In this document: piece by piece, positions 1 to 7,090 of the stretch | Layout of the letters: every line of letters starts with the position of its first letter | Numbering within the stretch: the first letter of the stretch is position 1 | Origin: Devosia sp. | Lineage (GTDB): Bacteria > Pseudomonadota > Alphaproteobacteria > Rhizobiales > Devosiaceae | Direction: 5' to 3' | Length of the DNA stretch: 64,000 bases | Assembly (NCBI RefSeq): GCF_017307495.1 | Contig: NZ_JAFKHE010000013.1 | Coordinates: 124,001-188,000, forward strand | Made by a program: the position numbers and the translations under genes | Notes under the pieces: generated by a model | Told to the model about the DNA's origin: nothing | The model's database searches: none | Seen by the model: only the letters and a program-made list of their open reading frames with translations

Positions 1-25
1 CGCCGGGCATTCGGGCTGAGCCGGC

Positions 26-604
26 TCAGCCCAGCACGCCGGTGAAATCCAGCGCCAGCGTCGCCGCGCCGCCGAGCAGGACCAGCAGCCCCACCACCCT
101 CGCCCGCGACTGGCTGGTCCCCGGCAGGCCGGCCGCGGCGCGCCAGTACAGCCAGGCGCCGACGACGACCAGCAGCGCCTCGATCGCCGCGGCGATCCAC
201 GGCCATTGCCACAGCCCCAGGCCCAGCCGGGGCAGGTTGCCCCAGTCGCCCGGCAGGATCGGCATGTCCATCCGGTGCACGATCAGGTCGAGCACCCAGT
301 GCGAGAATACCACGAGCGCCAGCACCACGCCGGCGCGCCGGGTCCACAGCATCGCCCCGGCCCAGCCGAACAGCGCCGACAGCAGAACGGCGCCGACCAG
401 CGAGTGGGTGTAATCGGCATGGATGACGAGGTGGCCGTAGCCGGGGGCCATACCCTCCGCCGGGGCGGCAGTTTCTATGCCGGAGAGGAACAGCGGCACG
501 AACAGCACGTCGAGGAACACCGTGGCCAGCATCAGCGCCCACAGCGGCACCGCGCTCTCCCGCGCCTTCACCGAGGCGGCAAATCCGAAGTGCCCGGCGA
601 TCAT
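26..604 (-). CDS. Membrane-bound metal-dependent hydrolase-like protein
   Basis: The 192-residue product is strongly hydrophobic, with about five membrane segments. It carries the polar pattern HADYTHSL (residues 62-69) and SHWVLDLIVH (101-110). Such buried His/Asp motifs are typical of the YdjM/DUF457-like inner-membrane proteins annotated as metal-dependent hydrolases. The start ATG at 602-604 overlaps the stop of a 29-codon ORF upstream (ATGA), which suggests translational coupling. It lies downstream of, and may be co-transcribed with, the coiled-coil gene block. A perfect 20-bp palindrome (13-32) overlaps the stop codon. Family assignment is from motif recall, and the substrate is unknown. 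Confidence 0.7.
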   Translation of the reverse strand: MIAGHFGFAASVKARESAVPLWALMLATVFLDVLFVPLFLSGIETAAPAEGMAPGYGHLVIHADYTHSLVGAVLLSALFGWAGAMLWTRRAGVVLALVVFSHWVLDLIVHRMDMPILPGDWGNLPRLGLGLWQWPWIAAAIEALLVVVGAWLYWRAAAGLPGTSQSRARVVGLLVLLGGAATLALDFTGVLG

Positions 605-690
605 TTCCGGCGCTCCCCGGACCAGCCGACCCGTCGGTCGAGCAGGCCGACCACCAGCACGAAGAACAGCGTTGCGAGGATAAAGACCAT
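601..690 (-). CDS. Small single-span membrane peptide, 29 aa
   Basis: This short frame encodes MVFILATLFFVLVVGLLDRR followed by a basic tail. It is one hydrophobic helix of about 16 residues with a positively charged C-terminus. Its stop codon overlaps the start of the downstream membrane-hydrolase gene in an ATGA arrangement. The ribosome site is weak (GGGGCG about 5-8 bases ahead). The clean helix plus charged tail and the 4-base overlap argue that it is translated, possibly as a coupling peptide or a small partner protein. No family is recognised. Confidence 0.45.
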   Translation of the reverse strand: MVFILATLFFVLVVGLLDRRVGWSGERRK

Positions 691-816
691 TGTTGCGCCC
701 CACGACGCGGCCGCCGCGCACCGTCCGCCGCTTGCCCGTCGCCGCCAAGTTTCCGTATCGGCCGGTGAAACGCAAGCCCCGCCACGCCACCGGGCCGCTG
801 CGAGATGTAGCTCCGC

Positions 817-2376
817 CTAGAACCCGCCGCCGGTCTTGAAGCCGCCGCCGGTGCGGTTGCCGCTCGAGCCGGTGCGCGGCCGCGAGAAGCCGCCGCCTCC
901 GGATGAGCCGCCGCCGCCGAAGCCGCCGCCGCCGGTGGGCAGCCGTCCCCAGCCGCCGCCGAAGCCGCCACCGCTGCCGGTGCGCCTCCCGCCCCCCGAC
1001 GTGCCGCCGCCGAAGCTCGAATCGGGCCAGCTGAAGCCGCCCGAATTGCCGCCCCACGGGCTGTTTTGCGGCTGCTGCGCCTTGGCGCCGCCGCCCTGCC
1101 AGTTCTGGCTGCGCCGCCACTGACCCCAGTAGTCGGCGGCCGAGATGCCGCCGCGCAGGAAGTCGTTGAGCAGGTCGCCCACCAGCTTGTCCTCGCCGAA
1201 GCTCGAGCGCGGGTTGTCGAAGCCCTGCTTCTTGAACTCGTACTGGATGTCCTCCAGTTCGCGCCGCCGCGCCGCCAGCGTCTTCAGCCGCGCCTTCTGG
1301 TCGCGGCTGTCGGCGTCCTCCTCGAGCGCGCGTTGCCGCGCCTCGTCGATCTGCTTGACGATGGTGTCGTCCTGCGCCGTCTGCGTGGCCCGCGCCTGCC
1401 CCAGCAGCGTCTGGATGTCCTCGCGCCCGAGCGCCTCGGCCAGCCCGTTCACCGCCGACGAGAAGGCCGGGTCGCTGCCCTGCGCCAGTTCGCGGTGCTC
1501 GCGTGCCCGCTCGTCGCGCTTGTCCTCGGCACCCACCATCTCTTCGTCGATTGCGGCGATGCGGGCCTGCGCCTTCTCCAGCGCCTCGCGCGTCGCCCGG
1601 CCGCCGGCCGCGTCGACCGCTGCCTTCTCGAGCCGCTCGACCGCCTCGGCCGCCGCCGCCGCGATCTGCTGCTGCCGGTCGGCATGCTCGCGCAGGCGCA
1701 GTGGAATCTCGTTGAGCATGGCGAAGTTCACCCGCGCCTCGGGAAAGCCCACCATGCCGGCAATCAGGCCGTCGAGATACTGGATGAGGTTGTTCTCGCG
1801 GTAGTTCCGCGTGCCGTAGCCGCGTTCCCACAGGTACATGAACAGCGGATCGTCGCGGTAGGGCTTGCCCTTTTCCTCGCGATCCTGCTCGGCCTGCCCG
1901 GTCTTGCGGATGCTCTCCTCGGCCACCTGCGCCAGCTGCTCGGCGGCGCGGCGTTTCTCGGCATATTCGGGGTCCTTGACCGCCTCGACCGCGACCTTGT
2001 CGGCCAGCGCCTTCAGCTCGGCCTGCGCATTGCCGGCGGCCTCCAGCTGCTCGGCCCGTTCCTTGGCCAGCGCCGCGATCTGCCGGTCGAGTTCCTTGAG
2101 CTCGCCCTCGGCCGAACCCAGCTCGGCCCCGTGCTTGCTCAGCATGTCGCGGGCCCGCGTCTCGGCCTGGCTCAGCCGTCCGCTCAGCTCGGCCTGCGTC
2201 GCCGGGTCGAGCCGGACCTCGGCGAGCTGCCGCAGCAGTTCGCTCTCGGTCTCCTTGAACTTGGTGACCAGTTCGGCCGAATGCGCCAGGCGCCTGGCGA
2301 TCTCGTCCTCCTCGCGGCGGATGTCGCGCAGCGCTTCGTCCAGCGATCGCAGGGCCTCGGGACCGGACAGGCTCAT
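817..2376 (-). CDS. Coiled-coil protein with glycine-rich C-terminal tail
   Basis: The 519-residue protein has no signal peptide. Residues 1-180 and 225-380 are charged, heptad-rich coiled coil. Between them lies a conserved-looking globular stretch with YRDDPLFMYLWERGYGT and YLDGLIAGMVGFPEARVNFA. The last ~95 residues are Gly/Ser/Trp/Phe-rich low complexity, ending in GGGFKTGGGF. Its start follows the upstream gene's stop by 4 bases, so it is the last gene of a three-gene operon whose other members are a single-span membrane protein and another coiled-coil protein. Function is unknown. The tail suggests phase-separating or surface-interacting behaviour, but that is inference. Confidence 0.75.
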   Translation of the reverse strand: MSLSGPEALRSLDEALRDIRREEDEIARRLAHSAELVTKFKETESELLRQLAEVRLDPATQAELSGRLSQAETRARDMLSKHGAELGSAEGELKELDRQIAALAKERAEQLEAAGNAQAELKALADKVAVEAVKDPEYAEKRRAAEQLAQVAEESIRKTGQAEQDREEKGKPYRDDPLFMYLWERGYGTRNYRENNLIQYLDGLIAGMVGFPEARVNFAMLNEIPLRLREHADRQQQIAAAAAEAVERLEKAAVDAAGGRATREALEKAQARIAAIDEEMVGAEDKRDERAREHRELAQGSDPAFSSAVNGLAEALGREDIQTLLGQARATQTAQDDTIVKQIDEARQRALEEDADSRDQKARLKTLAARRRELEDIQYEFKKQGFDNPRSSFGEDKLVGDLLNDFLRGGISAADYWGQWRRSQNWQGGGAKAQQPQNSPWGGNSGGFSWPDSSFGGGTSGGGRRTGSGGGFGGGWGRLPTGGGGFGGGGSSGGGGFSRPRTGSSGNRTGGGFKTGGGF

Positions 2377-2380
2377 GACG

Positions 2381-3322
2381 TCACCATCGCGTCACCGCCC
2401 CGCCCAGCACCGGCATCACGTAGTCGACGTCGAGGAAGCCGTATTCCTTGAGGCCGAGCACGTTGCGCTGCAGGATGCCGTCGTCCCTCTTGTCGGCTTC
2501 CACCGACCGATAGGTGCTCTCGGGCACGCGCACGCCCCAGATGGCGACGTTCTCCACCTTGCCGTTCTCTTCCTCGTTGGCGATGGGCAGGGTCAGCGGC
2601 TTGCCGTCGCTGCCGATCGCCTCCACCACCAGGTAGTAGTTGGTTGCCGCCGTGTTGACCTCGGGGAAGGTCCAGAAGCCGGTCTTCTGGTCGGCCCGGT
2701 TGACGATCCGCAACTGGTACTCCTGCCGCAGCGTGTCGCGCAGCGCCGTCAGCTGGGCGATCGCCTGCTCGGCGCCCGCCCGGTTGCCTTCCGCGGCGGC
2801 CGATTTGCCGCGCTCGCGCAGGGTCGCGGCCTCGCTCGCCGCCTGCTGCACCTTGGTCTCCTCGAAGATCGTCTGGTACAGCGCGTCCATCTGCGCCGGC
2901 AGCTTCTCGCTGAGTTCGATGCGCGCGCCTTCCGCCTGCGCCGCCTGGAACGGCTTGTAGGCGAGAAAGTAGCCGCCCAGCCCGATCACCAGCACCAGCG
3001 CGAGGGCGATGGCCGCCGGGCCCCATTTCCTGCGGCTGACATAGAGCCGCGCCAGGCTGACCCCGAGGCTCGGCTTGGGCGGCGTGTACACGAACCGGCT
3101 TTCGTCGAGCGCCTTCACGCCCGCCATCAGCACGTCATCGGTCACCTCGATGCCCTGCTGGTGGTAGATCTCGCGCAGCTTGTCGATCAGCTGCTTCTCG
3201 CGTGCCTCGCCGGCCAGTTCGCGCTCGACCAGGTCCTGCCGGTGACGGAGCGTGTCGACCACGTCCATCGCCAGCATTACCTCGTCGAGCGGGGCCTTCT
3301 CGGTCGCCGTCGTCGTGCTCAT
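2381..3322 (-). CDS. Single-pass membrane protein of the coiled-coil module
   Basis: The 313-residue product has a cytoplasmic N-terminal helical region (1-95), one transmembrane helix (about 101-122) and an outer part. The outer part begins as helical coiled coil (~125-200) and ends in a beta-rich domain containing KTGFWTFPEVNTAATNYYLV and WGVRVPESTYRSVEADKRDD. I chose the ATG giving MSTTTATEKAPL. An upstream in-frame start would overlap the previous gene, whereas this one leaves 31 bases. From memory it resembles proteins annotated DUF6384, but I cannot confirm that. It sits between two coiled-coil genes, with gaps of 31 and 4 bases, so a membrane complex is likely. Confidence 0.7.
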   Translation of the reverse strand: MSTTTATEKAPLDEVMLAMDVVDTLRHRQDLVERELAGEAREKQLIDKLREIYHQQGIEVTDDVLMAGVKALDESRFVYTPPKPSLGVSLARLYVSRRKWGPAAIALALVLVIGLGGYFLAYKPFQAAQAEGARIELSEKLPAQMDALYQTIFEETKVQQAASEAATLRERGKSAAAEGNRAGAEQAIAQLTALRDTLRQEYQLRIVNRADQKTGFWTFPEVNTAATNYYLVVEAIGSDGKPLTLPIANEEENGKVENVAIWGVRVPESTYRSVEADKRDDGILQRNVLGLKEYGFLDVDYVMPVLGGAVTRW

Positions 3323-3353
3323 GTTCGAGTCAGTCTGCGCTCCGCCTCGGGGC

Positions 3354-4538
3354 TCAAGCCTTGTTCTCAAGCAGCAATGCGTTGCCCTCGGCGGCCAGTT
3401 GCGCCAGCCGGCGCTTGCCGTCTTCCACCGCGTCCCGGATCTCCGCCGAGTTCCGGGTCGCCTGCTCGCGCATGTCGTTGATGATCACGCGCGACTTCTC
3501 CTGGAATGTCACCACCGAGTCGACCAGCTTCTTGACCGCGTCGGCGCGGATCGTCGGCCCGTAGCCGGCCTTGATCGCCGCCTCGCCCACCCGGTCGCCG
3601 ATCTCGCTCAGCGTCTCGAGGCTCTTGGACATGCCTTCCTTCATGGCGTTCAGCGTCTCGGTCGACTCGTGCAGGCCGAACAGGCCGGTGAACGAGGCCG
3701 AGAGCGCGGTGAACACCGTCTCGTTGGTGGAAAAGAAGCTGATCGCCTGCTGGTACACGCGCTCCTTGGCCTGCGTGGTCTGCATCAGCCGCGCCATCAC
3801 CACTTCCGATGTGGAATAGCTGATCGTCAGGTTGTCGCTCAGGTCCTTGGCGATCTGGTAGCGGCGCTCCTCGTTCTGCAGCGCGCGCAGCTTCTCGTCG
3901 CGGTCCATCTCGAGCTTGGCGCGGTCGGCCGGCGTGCCGTCCTTGAACGCGGCGAGCGCGTCGGACGCTGCCGTCAGCGTCGCCTTCTTCTCGTCGAGCT
4001 TCCTGGTGGCGACATCGAGCAGTTCGAGCGCCATCACCTCGGCCTGCTTCAGCGCGCCGCGGAAATCGCGATAGGCCTCGAGGATGGTGTGCTCGCGGTC
4101 GACCTGGTTCTTGGTCTCCTTGCTGACGTCGAGATAGGTGTTGCGGATCTTGTCGAAGCGCGTGGCGATGTCGCCGCGGCTCACCTTCATCCACACGTTG
4201 GAGACGCGTTCCATCAGGTCGAGCTTGCCGTCGTCGAGCTGGTCCACCAGCCCCTTGGCGTCGTCGCGAATGGAATTGAAGGCGTTGGTGATGTCGTTGT
4301 AGCGCTCGCCGATGTTCATCGCCGCCACCTGGCTGCGCACCACCTCGTTGAAGGCGCTGGCCTGGGTCAGCGTGCGTCCGATCAGGATCACCTTGTTCTC
4401 GTCGAGGTCGGTGATCTCGTTGAGCAGTCCCGTGATCGGCTGCTCGCCGGCCTGCTCGGGCCAGATGCCGAGCTGCTTGATCGCCCCCATCGCCCGGTCG
4501 AGATACTGCAGGGGCTTATCCATCACTTCAGTGGCCAT
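3354..4538 (-). CDS. Helical coiled-coil protein, TelA-like architecture
   Basis: First gene of a three-gene operon, 394 residues and almost wholly helical, with no signal peptide or membrane span. The start ATG (4536-4538) has GAGGG about 9 bases upstream. Repeated long helices such as RRYQIAKDLSDNLTISYSTS and a central AISFFSTNETVFTALSASF stretch recall the TelA/toxic-anion-resistance fold, in which Asn/Ser-punctuated helices form a coiled bundle. The similarity is architectural only and I found no diagnostic motif. Related proteins are sometimes labelled cell surface protein without basis. Function is unknown, and the operon context implies partnership with the single-span membrane protein that follows. 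Confidence 0.7.
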   Translation of the reverse strand: MATEVMDKPLQYLDRAMGAIKQLGIWPEQAGEQPITGLLNEITDLDENKVILIGRTLTQASAFNEVVRSQVAAMNIGERYNDITNAFNSIRDDAKGLVDQLDDGKLDLMERVSNVWMKVSRGDIATRFDKIRNTYLDVSKETKNQVDREHTILEAYRDFRGALKQAEVMALELLDVATRKLDEKKATLTAASDALAAFKDGTPADRAKLEMDRDEKLRALQNEERRYQIAKDLSDNLTISYSTSEVVMARLMQTTQAKERVYQQAISFFSTNETVFTALSASFTGLFGLHESTETLNAMKEGMSKSLETLSEIGDRVGEAAIKAGYGPTIRADAVKKLVDSVVTFQEKSRVIINDMREQATRNSAEIRDAVEDGKRRLAQLAAEGNALLLENKA

Positions 4539-4771
4539 TGGACGCTGTTCCCTCTGTTGGTCACCTTGGAGTGGCATGATTCCCGTTACCGGGGTTCGAC
4601 GCCACGCTTGCTTGCGCCCGGGGCGCCTATTTTGCGGCATATGGTGCTAAAAAGCCTCACGAAAAGGGCCCGGTTCGAACTTTGCCGGCACCGTTGCATC
4701 CGCGCCGCGGTTGCCCGCGCGTCGCCCGCGCACTAGCTATGCCCGGCATCGGGCAACGGAGAGGACACCTC

Positions 4772-5230
4772 ATGCAGTTTGGTGGCAGCTATCTGGTCGC
4801 GGCGCCGCGCCCGCAGGTCTGGCAGGCGCTCAACGACACCCAGGTCCTCCGGGCCACCATCCCCGGCTGCCGCAGCATCGACTGGACCGGCGCGACCACG
4901 CTCGAATTGGAGATCCAGGTCAATCTCGGCCTCATGCAGCCGGTCTTCGCCGGCGAGCTCGAACTGCGCGACGTGGTTGCGGCCGAGCGCTACACCCTCG
5001 TGGGCCGGGGCCGGGGTGGCCTGCTCGGCAAGGCCGAGGCCGCCGCCGACATTGTCCTCTCCGACGCGGGCCACCAGACCCGCCTGGTCTTTACCGCCAA
5101 TGGCGGCGCCGACGGCGGCATCATGAAGCTGGGCAAGTCGCTCATCGGCAACTCCGCCCAGAAGGTGATCGACGGCTTTTTCGAGCGCTTCGGCGAAGCC
5201 ATGGGCGTCGAGGTCTCGCCGATCACCTGA
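4772..5230 (+). CDS. CoxG-family SRPBCC protein
   Basis: The 152-residue protein is a START/Bet v1-like (SRPBCC) domain of the carbon-monoxide dehydrogenase subunit G family. It begins MQFGGSYLVAAP, has the usual VWQALNDTQVLRATIPGC helix, and ends with a long C-terminal helix (KVIDGFFERFGEAM). The ATG at 4772 follows a GGAGAGGA ribosome site. In cox operons CoxG anchors CO dehydrogenase to the membrane, but here no coxL/M/S genes are adjacent. A general lipid- or ligand-binding role is therefore as likely. It is divergent from the coiled-coil operon. Confidence 0.8.
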   Translation: MQFGGSYLVAAPRPQVWQALNDTQVLRATIPGCRSIDWTGATTLELEIQVNLGLMQPVFAGELELRDVVAAERYTLVGRGRGGLLGKAEAAADIVLSDAGHQTRLVFTANGGADGGIMKLGKSLIGNSAQKVIDGFFERFGEAMGVEVSPIT

Positions 5231-5231
5231 T

Positions 5232-5286
5232 TGTATCGTTTGACGATACATCTGCCTTGACACTCACCGTGTATCGTTCATAGATG
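5232..5286 (+). promoter_or_regulatory. Promoter and dyad operator of higBA
   Basis: A perfect inverted repeat, TGTATCGT (5232-5239) and ACGATACA (5243-5250) separated by TTG, is followed by TTGACA (5257-5262) and a weak -10 (TAGATG, 5281-5286). A third copy of TGTATCGT (5270-5277) falls inside the promoter spacer. This layout fits autorepression by the HigA antitoxin or the HigBA complex, which bind such palindromes over their own promoter. The binding itself is inferred. Confidence 0.6.
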
Positions 5287-5306
5287 CGATTGCGCCAGGG
5301 CGGCTC

Positions 5307-5588
5307 ATGATCCGATCGTTCAGAGACAGGAAGGTCGAATCGATTGCCGCCGGAAAGACGCCCAAGGGCTTCCCCGCGGACCTTGCCGCAGCAGCCCGGC
5401 GCAAGCTGAAGTGGCTCGATGCTGCGGCGAGTTTGCAGGACCTGCGAAGCCCGCCGGGCAATCGCCTCGAGGCTCTGGTCGGGGATCGCGCGGGGCAGCA
5501 CAGCATCCGCATCAACGATCAATGGCGCATCTGCTTCCGTTGGTCGGAAAGCGGGGCCGAGGACGTCGAAATTGTCGACTACCACTGA
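5307..5588 (+). CDS. higB: Type II toxin HigB (RelE/ParE superfamily)
   Basis: The 93-residue product begins MIRSFRDRKVESIAAGK and ends with the family signature RINDQWRICFRWSESGAEDV plus VEIVDYH, as in HigB host-inhibition toxins. These are ribosome-dependent mRNA interferases. Length matches the family (about 92). It precedes its antitoxin by 13 bases, the toxin-first order typical of HigBA. The palindrome upstream is a likely autoregulatory operator. Confidence 0.9.
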   Translation: MIRSFRDRKVESIAAGKTPKGFPADLAAAARRKLKWLDAAASLQDLRSPPGNRLEALVGDRAGQHSIRINDQWRICFRWSESGAEDVEIVDYH

Positions 5589-5601
5589 GACGGAGACACC
5601 G

Positions 5602-5937
5602 ATGGTGAAGTTCGATCCACCAATTCACCCCGGCGAGATACTGCGCGAAGAGTTCCTCGTCCCGCTGGAGCTGTCGGCAGGCGCCCTGGCCCGGGCCATC
5701 GGAGTCCCCCGGACCCGGATTGAGCGCATCGTCAAGCAGCAGATGGGCATCAGCACGGACACGGCCCTGCGCCTTGCCAGGTATTTCGACACAACGCCGA
5801 ACGTCTGGCTCAATCTGCAGATCGACTACGATCTTGCGATCGAAACGGAGATGCTGAAGGGGGCTTTGGCGGCGATTGCCGTCCGCGGCCATAGCAACGA
5901 CAACGCTTCGTCGCCGCCTCGTCACGCCCGCGCGTAA
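5602..5937 (+). CDS. higA: Antitoxin HigA (XRE-family helix-turn-helix)
   Basis: The 111-residue protein starts MVKFDPPIHPGEILREEFL, the hallmark of HigA antidotes. An XRE helix-turn-helix follows (SAGALARAIGVPRTRIERIV, residues 25-44), then the conserved LARYFDTTPNVWLNLQIDYD. It neutralises HigB and represses the operon. A GGAGA ribosome site lies 8 bases before the ATG. The extension after LKGALAAIAVRG is unconserved-looking and Ser/Arg-rich. Confidence 0.9.
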   Translation: MVKFDPPIHPGEILREEFLVPLELSAGALARAIGVPRTRIERIVKQQMGISTDTALRLARYFDTTPNVWLNLQIDYDLAIETEMLKGALAAIAVRGHSNDNASSPPRHARA

Positions 5938-5953
5938 ACCTTACTCAGCACGA

Positions 5954-5975
5954 TTTTTGCCCACTTGGTCAAAAA
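5954..5975. promoter_or_regulatory. Candidate operator upstream of the nucleoside-uptake operon
   Basis: A dyad with 10-base arms, TTTTTGCCCA and TGGTCAAAAA, around a CT centre has one mismatch. It lies about 110 bases ahead of the BMP binding-protein gene. The size and symmetry fit a dimeric repressor site for the transporter/deo operon. No regulator gene is adjacent, so its partner is unknown. I see no purine-riboswitch fold here. Confidence 0.4.
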
Positions 5976-6086
5976 TTGTATGCGTCCCTCTTGCCGAATG
6001 CGGTTTTGCGCGATTGTATTCCCGCCAACGCGCCGGACGTCAGGGCGGCATTTGCCGTTGCCGGTGCGGAACAGGGAGACCAATCC

Positions 6087-7082
6087 ATGAACTTCTTTGC
6101 AAAGCACCTCGGTGCTCTCGCTGCCGGCGTCGCGGCCACCGTGCTTGTCGCCGGTGCTGCCCTCGCCGATCCCGCCATCATCTACGACCTCGGCGGCAAG
6201 TTCGATAAGTCCTTCAACGAGGCGGCCTACAACGGCGCCGAGGCCTGGAAGAAGGCCACCGGCGGCAACTACATCGACCTCGAGCTGCAGAACGACGCGC
6301 AGCGCGAGCAGGCGCTCCGCCGCTTCGCTTCGCAGGGCGCCAACCCGATCGTGATGGCCGGCTTCTCGTGGGGCACGGCGCTCACCACCGTCGCCGCCGA
6401 GTTCCCGGACACCCACTTCGTGGTCATCGACGCCGTCGTCGATGCGCCGAACGTGCAGTCGATCATCTTCGACGAGCACACCGGCTCGTACCTCGTCGGC
6501 GTGATCGCGGCGCTCAAGTCGGCTACCGGCACCGTCGGCTTCGTGGGCGGCATGGACGTGCCGATCATCCACAAGTTCTACTGCGGCTACGCCCAGGGCG
6601 CCAAGGCCGCCAACCCGAACGTCAAGATCATCGAGAACTACACCGGCACCACCCCGGCCGCCTGGAACGACCCGGTCACCGCCGGTGAGCTGACCAAGGC
6701 GCAGTTCGACGCTGGCGCCGACGTGGTCTTCGCCGCCGCCGGCGGCTCGGGCCTGGGCGTGCTGCAGGCCGCCGCCGACGCCGGCAAGTTCGGCATCGGC
6801 GTCGACTCCAACCAGAACTACCTGCACCCCGGTTCGGTGCTGACCTCGATGATGAAGCGCGTCGACGTCGCCGTTGAGAACTCGCTGACCGACTCCAACT
6901 TCAAGGCCGGCCTCACCGTGCTCGGCCTGAAGGAAAACGGCGTCGGCTATGCCCTCGACGACAACAACAAGGCGCTGATCACTGACGACATCAAGGCCAA
7001 GGTCGACGACTTCTCGGCCAAGATCCAGTCCGGCGAGATCAAGGTGCACGACTACACCACCGACAACACCTGCCCGGCCTGA
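6087..7082 (+). CDS. BMP-family nucleoside-binding lipoprotein/periplasmic protein
   Basis: 331 residues with a cleavable signal peptide (1-27, ending AGAALA|D; no lipobox Cys). The mature part is a BMP/Med-type periplasmic binding fold with IIYDLGGKFDKSFNEAAYNG at its start and GIGVDSNQNYLHPGSVLTSM near 255-275. In this family the Asp/Asn-rich pocket binds purine or pyrimidine nucleosides. ATG at 6087 has an AGGGAG ribosome site. It heads an operon with a double ABC ATPase and two permeases, followed by nucleoside-catabolism genes. This strongly supports nucleoside import. Confidence 0.92.
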   Translation: MNFFAKHLGALAAGVAATVLVAGAALADPAIIYDLGGKFDKSFNEAAYNGAEAWKKATGGNYIDLELQNDAQREQALRRFASQGANPIVMAGFSWGTALTTVAAEFPDTHFVVIDAVVDAPNVQSIIFDEHTGSYLVGVIAALKSATGTVGFVGGMDVPIIHKFYCGYAQGAKAANPNVKIIENYTGTTPAAWNDPVTAGELTKAQFDAGADVVFAAAGGSGLGVLQAAADAGKFGIGVDSNQNYLHPGSVLTSMMKRVDVAVENSLTDSNFKAGLTVLGLKENGVGYALDDNNKALITDDIKAKVDDFSAKIQSGEIKVHDYTTDNTCPA

Positions 7083-7090
7083 GTCAGACA

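Noticed and set aside
13..32. Perfect 20-bp palindrome at the window start as a terminator
   Set aside because: It overlaps the stop codon of the first gene, has no loop and no T tract, and its context is cut by the window edge, so no function can be assigned.
3354..4538. Tellurite resistance gene telA
   Set aside because: Only the general helical-bundle character is shared. No Ter-family neighbours or diagnostic motif were found, so no symbol was given.
4772..5230. Carbon monoxide dehydrogenase operon suggested by the CoxG-like gene
   Set aside because: No coxM, coxS, coxL or maturation genes are adjacent. The SRPBCC protein alone does not imply CO oxidation.
5938..6086. Possible purine riboswitch upstream of the nucleoside importer
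   Set aside because: No three-way-junction core or conserved loop sequences are present. The only structure is a short dyad better explained as an operator.
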